A stretch of DNA of 64,000 nt from Phoronis australis. Its lineage: Eukaryota; Phoronida; Phoronidae. A program made the translations under genes and the position numbers. The notes below the pieces were generated by a model. That model ran no database searches, was not told the DNA's origin, and saw only the letters and a program-made list of their open reading frames with translations. Positions within the stretch are counted from its first letter, which is position 1; each line of letters opens with the position of its first letter. This document shows, one piece after another, positions 25,701-37,700 of the stretch. The stretch is from assembly GCA_002633005.1 (NCBI GenBank), contig NMRA01000551.1, forward strand, positions 78,809 through 142,808. Direction: 5' to 3'.

Positions 25701-28700
25701 ACACAAAAGCAGAATCTTCTTATTACATGTAAAAAATTCACAGTCTTCTCATTATGGTGCATGAATTACAATAAAATGGAGTAATGATGACATATTAACT
25801 AATTTTTATAACTAATTTATTTTATTCATTAATCTTTTCAATCTAATTCTACATTGCTCTCTGTATTTTACTTCATTTAATAACTTCCGTCTGGGTCCAC
25901 TTGAAAATCGGTGTATTCACTGAAGTGGTCACCCAGTCTTTTAAAGAAGTTTAAATAAATAAGTAAATAAATAAACAATATTGAACAGTATTCAACAGAA
26001 ATCAACAATTTCAGTTAAATGCTGTCCTGTTTACTTTTGAATAAACAAATTGAGAACCATGAGCAAACACAAGAGAAGTAACATGTTAAAACATTTTCTG
26101 TCAGATATTACTACTTTAGAATTCCTACCAATACAGCCTTAGCATTATGTCTACCCCCCAGTACAATCTTGTTTCAAAAAGATGAAGCCAATAGACATAT
26201 TCCACTCCATTTCTTGTAACACCCTGCTCATGAACAGGACTATACAACTGCTGCATGCTTCAGACTCTAGCACCATTAGGGCAAGTGGTTTAAATCAAAA
26301 GTTGCTTTATCTGATGGAAGGCTGGGTTTATAGATGATTGAACAATTTATAAAAAATACGACTTACTGATTGTGGTACCATGTAATATTCGGAACAGGGT
26401 CACCCTCAGCTCGGCATCTTAAATAAATAGTATTCCCAAAGTGGACTTCAACGTCATTAGGGTGGGTGGTGATATCAGGCTTCTCTGAAAGCACAAAAAT
26501 AACTCAGACTCGGTCGGTCGTCAAGGTAGAAAATGCACAGCATACTTATAATCAAGAGTTAAAAACCTGAAAGAGTTCATCTAAATGAGATTTTGTCTAT
26601 TTCAACAAATTGAAATTTGATTCAAGGAAATCCTCCATTAATTACAGTAACGTAAGCAACGTTTGAAACATGGAAAAATGAAAACTTTAACAATTATTTT
26701 TGTGCAAATTGAAGAATTTACATATCTTATCACATGAGTGGCGCAATGATTCAAGCAAAGGTCAAAGGTCAGATAACTTACGGCATCTGAACTCATCATG
26801 GGTGATTTTCTGTACTGACTTGCCCTGTAGTTCGGCAGGGTACATACAGGTGGCAGCAGCTTGAGTCTCATCATGTTCATTCAACATATCCGCTAACCAC
26901 ATCATCTGGCAGTCACACACCAGGGCATTAGAGTCGAGTCGCCTGTCAAGTACAAAGTTAGGATATACCAGCATCCAAATGTAATACCTCTAAGAATGTT
27001 TACAAAATTGTGTGCATCTTACACAGGTATACAAATAACTCAGTGCTCACTAGATGGAGCTACTTAAAATTAAGTAAGGGCATCTGGAATATTTCAGGGC
27101 CTGTGTATTTCCTCTCTGCATTTATTGTAGTACTGTGTGGTCAGGATGCAATGCAAAATTGATTTCCTGTCTATTGAAGGCTCAGAAGCAGGCGGTCACA
27201 CTTATTCTCGGTGTGCCTTTTGACAATCCATCGACTCGTATGTTTGACAGACTGGAATGGCTACCTGTTGACAAATATTTTAGATATAGGCGTTTGTGTA
27301 TGATGCATAAGTGTTTTCACAATAATGTACCAACTCAGTTGTCCCCAGACACAGAACTTCATTGTACTTTAAGTGCTTTTATATTCAAGCCATTCGACAA
27401 TGGAACGATTTACTAAAGGAGGCTGATGGTTGTGATGATTTCAGACACAAACTCATCAGTTACCTGTGAATGTGGTCATCATGGCTGTCCCTCACTTCGT
27501 TTTCAGTTGTGTCATTGTATACACCATATAAAAGTTTTGATTTATTTCTAATTGAATTTGTAAATTTAACTTGTAAAACATTCTTTTAAATTAATGTAAC
27601 TTAGTTTACTCTATCTTAAATTATTGAATTTATTGCTGTGAGAGGATCATGCTGTATATTAGGCTTTGACTAAAGCATGTTTTCAAAATTCATTGTATTT
27701 TATTCTCTATAAATTAAATTTATCATAAAGGACCTCTTCTTATAATACGCAAAACACTGAGAACAGGAAATTGTTTTCGAAGTATGGAGACAGCTGTGGA
27801 TAAGGGTCCCGTGTGACTTGGAACACATACGTTTCTACAAACGGGGGCTTAGTTTTCTGGGTCAGTTTGCAAAGAACTAATCTGCTGCATAAGTTGCTGC
27901 CTGAAGTCAAGCCATTGTCCAACAGTTGTAATATGCATTTAATGGCAAGCTGATGCAACTGAGGCCATTTAGTAGTCAGCTAATAAAAACAGATGATATC
28001 ACCAGCATGTTTGTTTATTTGACTAAGTGGCTCTTATGACAGATCTATATTAACCTAATTTACAAGTTCCTGTATTGCAAGTTGTAGGCTTAGTTGTCAA
28101 AACTACATGTGTTTGGGTGCTGCTGAGGGGGAGGGAATATTGCTATGGTTGGAAACAAAAGGACGAGATAATTAGCATATACGTGAGTGCAAAACAATGA
28201 CACTTGAGAAAACAAATCTAAACACTAAGTAATTAACACATACTTTCTAATGTGCATGTCTGCACTTATTTTAGTCATGTATTCCGGGACGATGAAACGT
28301 TTACAAGCAGAACCACACTAAGACTTTACAACAAGTCTAAACAAAGCTGTGCCGTTCACAGTGCACGCCGTTCACAGTGCACGCCGTTCACAGTGCACGC
28401 CGTTCACAGTACACGCCATTCACAGTACACGCCGTTTACAGTACACGCCGTTCACAGAACATGCCGTTCACAGTACACACCGTTCACAGAACATGCCGTT
28501 CACAGTACACACCGTTCACAGTACACGCCGTTCACAGAACATGCCGTTCACAGTACACACCGTTCACAGTACACGCCGTTCACAGTACACGCCGTTCACA
28601 GTACACGGCAATTCTCCACAAAAAACAATCGTCAAAATTATAATTTATTCCATTATTCAAGGGCTGCTTACTTTACTACAAAAAGTGGAAACTTCACCAA

Positions 28701-31700
28701 ATTTTGTGTTAAAACATACACACAATACAAACTTTGCTAATGATAGACTAAAATGTTCTAATCTTCATTTTTATGAAGAAATTTGAAAAAACAGAATTTT
28801 TCTTGTCGGCCATAGTTTGTGCTAAATGAGTGACGAATTTACAGTGAATGAATGTGATAGGTACGCGCCAGGCACTTCACGATCATGTGTGCACACATTG
28901 GCCAAAACTCTACCAAGAACAATGCATAGTCTTTACTGACCTACGGTACTTTGTTGTAATTCAATTAACCTTTTTTCACAACTAAGACAACAAATAATAT
29001 AAAGCATGGTATCGCTGATGCCCGTGACACTACAGATCAAAACTGCAAACTGACTATGCACGTCAGTAGACATTAATAAGTTACCCTGCCTACCAGCTTT
29101 CATATTTATTAGTGAGTAAAACAAGTCTAGCTTGACAAATCTGCACAGGGCCACATTTCATTACAGAGATCTTGACCAAAAGAAAAATGTGAACACTGAC
29201 TTTTTTATCTTGTCCACTATACATGCTTTTGATTTGACATTAATGAAACTGTCTGTCCTTGACAATGTGAACTGATGTTAAAAATTATGGAAATGTATTG
29301 CAAAAATAGCAATCTTTCCCTGAATCAAATATAAAAATTTGCTTCTTTTGACAAGTTTAATTGTCTTAGGTTAAATAGGGCATCTTAAATTAAATTGTCA
29401 TGGTATTAAACTCTTTCTTGGTGTTCGAGACTCATACAATGGTCACCCACAAATCAAATCAAGCCAAGACAGAGTGCAGGCCCTGTTGAATTACAGTGTA
29501 TAAACAAGTATGTCAGTAACTGATCTTTTCCTAAATGAATAAATGGATCTCTGAAGTGTCTGATATTGAGAAGCAACGTGAAGACAGCCTACCAACTGTC
29601 TGCGCAAGACTTGAGACTGCTACCTTATTCATTCACACTGATGTTTTCTTATATGACTCAGAGTTTAAGGTCCACATATATGAGGTTAGAGACGGAAATG
29701 GGAAAAGTATGGGAACTCCACATGGCAAGTGTACTCATGACAACAGCTGGTTTTGGAAGAGCAGGCACCTTGAACTTGAAATAAGCTACATGTGATTGAC
29801 CTTTCACACAGTTCAGTGAACTGAGAATGAATCTTGAATGTGCAGTTGTTTACCTAGTAGAGCTTTTAATCATGACAAGGACTGCTATATTTCTTCAAAA
29901 GAAAATCTTTATGCAGTTCAATGAACTGAGAATTAATTTTGGCTGTTTAGGTAACCAAACGTTTTATGGCGGCAATTATTACTTCATTTCAATAGTTGCT
30001 ATTGCTTGGTTCCCTATAATTAACTTATGTACCAACTATTTTTAACACCCGGAACTCTGACATTTTGCAACATGTGCAAGCCAGCATTATTCAAGGAAAT
30101 TTCATCACAATGGAAATAAGGTATTTATCTAAGAATTAGTTGTCATGTCCAACTCCATGCCTTTGAAACAAATGAGACAATGGACTTTCAGAAGATAAGC
30201 AAATTATACATAAAATGTCTTGACACATTTTCTTTCCCAAATGACTATTCATCTATCATAAGTAAGTTTTTGTAACATATTTACTGATGCCCACTTTGCT
30301 TCGTGCACAAAAGTCCTATACATTCTTCAAAAACTGCTCAATCAGATGTTTTTCTGACAAAAAAGAGAAAACCAGTACCACAGTTCCTCTGCCAGCCACT
30401 GCGACCTTTGGAAGAAGTGATGAGAAAATGAACCTAAACAAAACAACTTACAATCTCTTGAGCTTCTCGACCTTTGTAAAGAGGCCTGGGGGTAGTCTTC
30501 TCAGTTTGTTGTTGTGGAGAAATCTGCAATAGAATGTGAATGGTATGAGACAGGTTGGTGGTGCACGACACTTGACATCCTGTCTAGGGCTGCGTTCTGC
30601 AGACAGCATACATTTCCCTAAGTGTTACATTGCACTTTACAATGTTCTACAGTACCTTAGTACGTTCATAATAAATTATTTTGAAAAGCTGTGGATGTTC
30701 ACAACTAATGAACAGCAGTTTTGGTGCTTTGTCTAAAATTGGTGCAGTTCTACGATAAGAAACCGAATGGCAGATGACACAGCACACAATTACACCCACC
30801 GTGACAGAACACTTCACTATGTGCGTATCTCAGGTAAATGTAATAGAAACTATTTCTAACAGAATATATTTCCAAAAGATGTTGTCACTACATTTTCACT
30901 AAATGACAAGTGGCACCTATTTTCCACCTGGAACCATTAGGAGAAAACACAGCCAAACAGAAAGTCCATTATAGTGTTCTCCACACTCTGTTTTGACTCA
31001 CTTTAGTAACAGAGTTTGAACTTTGCTGCATACAGTGTAGCTCCATGGGTTAGGCTCACCTGCGTTGAGTATACAAGTCAATGCAACTAGTTTGAACAAA
31101 TGGGACAGGAGTAACTTCTTCAACAAAAACGAGACATCTTGGACGTTTGACACCAATTTAATGTACTGATTCCATGGCGAGTTTCATTTTCTGTTGCGGA
31201 GAACATTAATGCCATGAACAATATGACAAGCCTGGTCCCCCAATCACACATTCTACAGCACCACGACATGACAAGTCTGGTCTCCCACTCAGACATTCTA
31301 CAGGACCCTAATACGATTCCCAAAATCATGGCCAAAGGGGTAACATTTTCAGATAGAAACACTGTTCTCGAAAATATGCTAAAATGGTCACTTAACATAA
31401 TAGCATCCTTGAAACGTAGAAATAGGATATAATTTTATTGAAAAGGATGTAATAAGCAAAAACAGTTAAAGATGAGCTTGAAAGACTCAGTGTCTTTTCA
31501 TTTTGGGCTACAAAGGATAAAAATACCATAAAAATCCTTTTTTAGGGTATGATTTAAAAACATGGGACCATCATGAGTGAACACCCATTTTTCCAAGTGG
31601 GAGGACCAGGCAGACAGCAGTTACATCCATTGCAGCTGTGACCAGAACCCATCCCCAACTGAATACATTTGTATAAACAGTGCACAGTTCATGACCTCCT

Positions 31701-34700
31701 GATTCTAACCAAATGTTTTGTGGCATATTGGTCCACCCAAACCTGGTGGTGGCAATCATAACACAGGAAACACTACCTCCATCACATAACGATATATAAG
31801 ATTGAGCAGACGTGTTAGTGTCTTTGTTAACTGCAACATATCAATCCTTAAAAAACATCAGACCATACCAGGCAATTATTGCATGCTGTTTGTACTAAAA
31901 TAAGCAAGACTTTTGCAAATCAAAACAGTTTTGAATAAGACCACCAGTAGAGGGCAGTACTCTCAGGACTGTAGTGCTCAGAAGAGGAAAGCGAAACTTA
32001 CAATCTCTGCAAGGAAGGCAAATTAGCAAATGTTTCTGACTGTAACTCTTGGATGGCATTGAAATGGATGTACCTGAAAAGGATCACATTTGTTATGAGA
32101 TCACTGTACATACTGTGAAACTTATCAGTCATGACAAGGCTCAGGAAATGCTCGAAGAACCTTAGAATAACAAAAATAACAATAGCTATTTCTTAAATCA
32201 TAATTCTAAGATAATAAACTAGGAATTTCTGTCTGCACTCCAACGAGGAAATGCATGAGAGCATATTCGTCATTTTTCTGAAAAGGCTTTCAAAAAGGGA
32301 GCCTTTACCGTATTATTTTGTCTGCCACGTTTCCCAAAGGACGCAATGTTCAGCAAATTTTGCAACAAAACATTTTTCTGTGCCAAAAAAGCTCATTGTA
32401 GTTTGAATACATCTGCAAGTGCCCTTGACAGAGTTACAAACGTAACAGTTGCATAAATTTCTTGTGCCACATGCTCAAATTTTAATTTGGAATATCTAAA
32501 AGCATCAAAAAGATTATTTCCTAACAGAAGCCAATTTTCCTTATGAAGCCAAGCAAACAATTTTAGTCAATGATAATTTAACTACGATGACCACAAGACA
32601 TCATTTGCTTCACAATCATGGGAAAACTTAATTTTGTTGGTGTCGGAAATTAAAGATTTACTATCAGCATTCATTCTGATCTTTTAGAATCAAGCTCTCA
32701 AGGAAACCACAGAATCTTAGTTGGCAGTAAAAATGGCCACTAGGTGGCACAAAATTCCTCGAATCCACATAAAAATGGAAGAATTGCGTCAGCTCACCAA
32801 TAGATGCCTATATTCTCAATTTTATGAAAATCCGTTGAGGACCTTTGAAGATACAGAGATGAACATAAAAAACTAAAATTGCCACTAGGGAGCACAACGG
32901 TAACCAGATCCGTCCAAAAATCATCGTCCTCTGTTGTCAACTTCATATAAATTTACTTTCTAAATTTAGTAAGCATCCTGCACAGGAGATAAAGCCATGG
33001 GCGCAAAAAAAAACTGCCACTAAGAGGCGCCACAGTAGTCAAAGTCGTTGGAAAGTCATCGTCAGCCGTCCTCTTCATAGTAAGAACATACATGCCAATT
33101 TTCACAATCATCCTTAGAGTCGTTTGGTTGACAGAGGGATGGACACCAAAAACAGTAAAAAATGGCCTCTAGGTGGCGCAAAATACCTCGAGTCCATTTG
33201 AAAATGGGTGGGTAGCGTCATCTTTCTAATAGATGCCTATATGCCAGGTTTTATGAAAATCCGCCAAAAACCTTTGAAGATACGGAGGTAAACGTAGAAA
33301 ATTAAAATTGCCACTAGGGAGCACACCCGTAGTCAGATCTGTCCGAAAGTATGCTCATGCTGTCCCATTCACGAAAGGAACACATGTCCAAAACTTCATC
33401 AATGTGCATCAAAGGGTTTTGGAGACAGAGCAGCAGACGCCGGACGGACGCCAGACGGATGGACAGGGATGACGGCATAATGTGTCCACATGTAAATAAT
33501 TGTGGGCACATAAAAAGCACATGAAATTTTTATGAAAATGACCTAATAATAAAAACAGAAGTATAATTTGACTGACAGTTGTATCAGGGGAGAATTATGC
33601 AAATTAAGCTTAGACGTTTCTCAAGATTTGGTGAGAAAATTTTTACCTCTAGTTGAAAAATTTGAAGAGAAATAATCTCTAGCGGTATATTTACCCATCA
33701 CAGCCCAGGAAAGGGCAGTGGGGTCTGTCTATATTATCATCATCATCATCATCATCATCATTATCAATCATCATTATTAACATTCCAGAATGTATCATGA
33801 CAAATTAGCTATCCAGTTTCAAGTCTCAAATAAACAGTGTCCCATATGGCACCAAGTTAATAGAAAACAGTAACAAACCCCTCTGGTCAACCTGCTGTTC
33901 TCCCTGTTGGGCATACTGTCCGGACTACTCAGCAATCAACAGGGTACTGTAAACTGGCTGTTGGCGGTTTGTTTTTGACCAACTGTCTACTACAGTGGAC
34001 ACACTCTCAAATTAACTCATTGAGCCAAATGCACAAGCAGACATTGTAGCCAGATCAGATACTCTGACTGCAATGACAGAAGACTGGCTCCTCCCATCAA
34101 GGAGGAAGACTGTCACTGTTTGCATTTCCCTGCCTCATTGAAAGTCTTATAATACTCCATTTACACTTTGGTTAGAGCCCCGTTCACACTACCGATAACC
34201 CCCCCGCCCCCGTTTACATGATGGGTAAACCCCTGGGCATTAGTATAAAAGGTAACTTGTTCAGGTATATTTAACTGACATGGCAGGAGCGACCAGTTTA
34301 CTCCACTGTGAAGACATGACTACAGGGAGTGAAGATGAGGGATGATGGCAGATGGGTACTTGTATCAGATACTTTACTGCATTAGGGGAAATCTAGTTGG
34401 CAACCAGGGAACTGTAAGACCGAGGACAGTGGTGGAAAAAGGTGGCAATAGTTTTCACCTTTCTGTTCCAGATTAACTTGTGAATTTTTTATTTTCTGAT
34501 GTCGGCCATATTGCGTACTAAATCAATGAGATTTTACCACAATTCCATACCTATGGCCTAGACACCAACTACACTACTCTACAAATCACCTATTTGCCAG
34601 CAATTTTAGAGTGTCACCTACGGGACCTTCGCAGCTGAAGTTGCAAATTTTTTAGATAAATGCTCATTAATTTAGGACACAACAAAACTGACAATGAAAT

Positions 34701-37700
34701 GTTATTTTTTGTTTTACATTGTATCTACCATTAGAAAACATTTTGAGAAATAACAGGCATTCACAACAATCCCAAAACTTCCCATGAAAAATGAAGTAGA
34801 ACGATTTTGGCAATTATTTTTGTCTGGACTTGGTGAGATCTCATCATAACATGACCCTGAAACACTCATGACTTTCACACTTTCCTCGCTGATGAACATG
34901 GACATTCAACTTACAGCCATAATCACAAACATGAGCTACAGAAATACTTACAATTGCTCCAGATTATCAAGACCATTGAAAGCTTTACTGTCTATGTCCT
35001 TGATTTGGTTTCTGTACAAATACCTGCAAAACAAAACAACAAACAATAACTCTTAATTTCATCTCACCAGAACAACCCAAACATCACAAAAACACAGTAA
35101 ATCTCCACTTGTTTTACACAAAACTAATCACCAAAACTGCCATTTTCCGTCCGTGTTTCAAACGCCGATTACAGTGCTACAAATCACGGAACACTTACTA
35201 CAACTTTTTATGACATCTACAAAGTACAGACCATGCTAGCAATGGACAAAATTTGTCTTAATCTTCATTTTTGTGGAGAAATTTCACAAAACACAATTTC
35301 ACCTGTCTACTAAATAAGTGAATACTTAGTGTCCCCCGTCCCTAGACAGCAGTACTAACACAATTCATCAGTATTTTACCACATACTGTTGAAATGGCAT
35401 TGAACTCATGCATTCTGCCAAAAAACAAGTTTCGATTAAGGTAACTTACCATTATATAACTGGTTTTGTTTCTTACTCAATTTAAAAGTGATATCTGTAC
35501 TTGGAAGAATTGACAGTCCATTTATCGTCAGACCACAAACACATGATCTGCAGACACAACCAACCTTCAGGAACTGTCAATTCTTTCCAAGTCACACCTA
35601 AAGAACAACTCCAGATCAATGTCACAAGTTTAAGTGGACTGAATCAAAACTTGTTTTTTACAGAAAGCACAGGATTAAAGCAGCCTTAAATCATGCCAGT
35701 CGTCACATTGACCTCTCTAATGCCAATAAAGGTTTGCTGATGCAGAGTGAATTCTCATGCAGACAACAAGAAATTGGAAGGCTTGCACAAATATATTTGT
35801 AAATGTTCAATGTAAGGTTTTGCTTGTTTGACTTTAGGTGCCTGACATGTTCAATCTGGACCAGTCTTTGTACCCTCTGTGCAAGAGGAAAGTTCAATTC
35901 ATAGCTAAATCAAATCAAATTACTTTCAACTCTAATTGTAACAAGATTCCATAATGTCAACCAACAAAACGATTTTATAAAACCTTTGCATGTTTAGCTA
36001 GAAACTGTTCATATGCAGAGTTTATATTGTCACAGAAAAATGCAATCTTTTATTACTCAAAAATCTTACCAATTTTGTGGACAAAACAATTGGCTGAATT
36101 TACCATTTTTCATTTTCTGAAGAGTCGTAACATTGTGAAAGCCTAGTTTTTCAAAACATTGTCCAATGGTAGCTATAGTGTACAACTTAAAACTGATAAA
36201 GCCTGTGCTACTTATATGAAAAAATGAAAATAATATTGCACTTGCCCACTGAGTTTTGCATGTTAAAGCAACAATAAGTCATGTTCTGATATAAAAATCA
36301 TTAATTTTATTTACAGTCATGTTTGCTCTCCCAAAGCACTGACATAACATTCGCATCATTGGATTGAATTGAAAGAGATTACAATAAATGGCCAGGATTT
36401 CCCTGATGGTCATACTTTACGGTCAATTCAAGTTAATCCTGCATGATAAAGTAATGAGAGCTTGGTGTGAAGAACAATGACCTTCTGTTGTTCTCAAGTA
36501 CAGAAGTCAACCTGCATAAGGAGCAACATGACACCCATTTTATAACAATAATGTCGCAACTTCCATGTTTCAAGGAGTTTCCCTGGGAAAACATAACTCT
36601 CAGACTTAAAACTGCCACCGTAACTCCTCTCAAAATAGGAAGATCAAACTGTGGAGTTGTACAACTATCCTGCAATGGGAAAGGTCAACTCCACTCTGAC
36701 CACAGTAATCACCAGAGGTTACAACATGCAACACACCAGTTCAACCGAGAAAGCGTATCAACACCGACTGGTGTACAATCCCTAGAACTAGCTGTAACTG
36801 CAATGTCACTACCAAACAGGAGTTAGAGGAAAGGGAAGTGAAGTTGTTGTGGGCCAGAGTGGGACAGTGACACAAGTGACCATAATCAAGGTGTGGTAGG
36901 TCAGAGACATAAGACATGGGTTCATTGCACCTTTAAAAGCTGCAACAATGCACAGTCAGTGTACTTACAGGTATCGCAACTTGCCAAGTCCTTCAAAGGC
37001 TCCAGCGTCTAATTTTGTTATGTGGTTATTATTTAGCAATCTGAAAGAGACATGTCAAGTCAATTATTGAGGAAATGATATTGTCTGACAAATGGCACAC
37101 ACACACATGCATACTTACTCACACATGCACACATATGCACCTACACACACGCTTGCACTCATCCACATGCACACATGCAAATGCAAACGCACTGGCACAT
37201 ACATGCACACACACTCAAACATGCACAGATATGCACATTCACCCACACATGGATGTACATGCACTCACACACACATGCAGGCACATGCACCTACACACAC
37301 ATTTGTACTAGTTTACATGCACACACATACGTATACGCACGCATTCCCACCCACACATGCATGCACAAATGCACATGCACTCACATAAACATGCACACGT
37401 GTGCACGTGTGCCCAATAGGGGCAGTAATTTCTTTGAAGTCTTTCAAGTTCTACACTGATCACCCACACATGCATGTACAAATGCACATGCACTCACATA
37501 AACATGCACACGTATGCACGTGTGCCCAATAGGGGCAGTAATTTCTTTGAAGTCTTTCAAGTTCTACACTGATCACTACATTCAATGTTACGGTAATTCC
37601 GTAAATCTGCCTCAAACTTTGGGCCATGTCTGTAATTTCAAAGCAAATGAGAGAGTTTGGTTCTTAAAGTGAGGAAATCTTTTTAAAAAGATTCATTCCA

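Larger units (their letters stand above)
26943..30451 (-). other. PXDN intron 5
   Basis: This 3.5-kb intron contains a LINE fragment (27117-27469) and a 16-bp minisatellite (28351-28606). Two short similar blocks with AGTTCARTGAACTGAGAAT occur near 29812 and 29917. No PXDN exon is missing here: exon 5 and exon 6 join in frame. Confidence 0.88.

Noticed and set aside
28252-28786. Three overlapping + strand open frames (FTVHAVHS repeats)
   Set aside because: Generated by the 16-bp minisatellite; no start context or homology.
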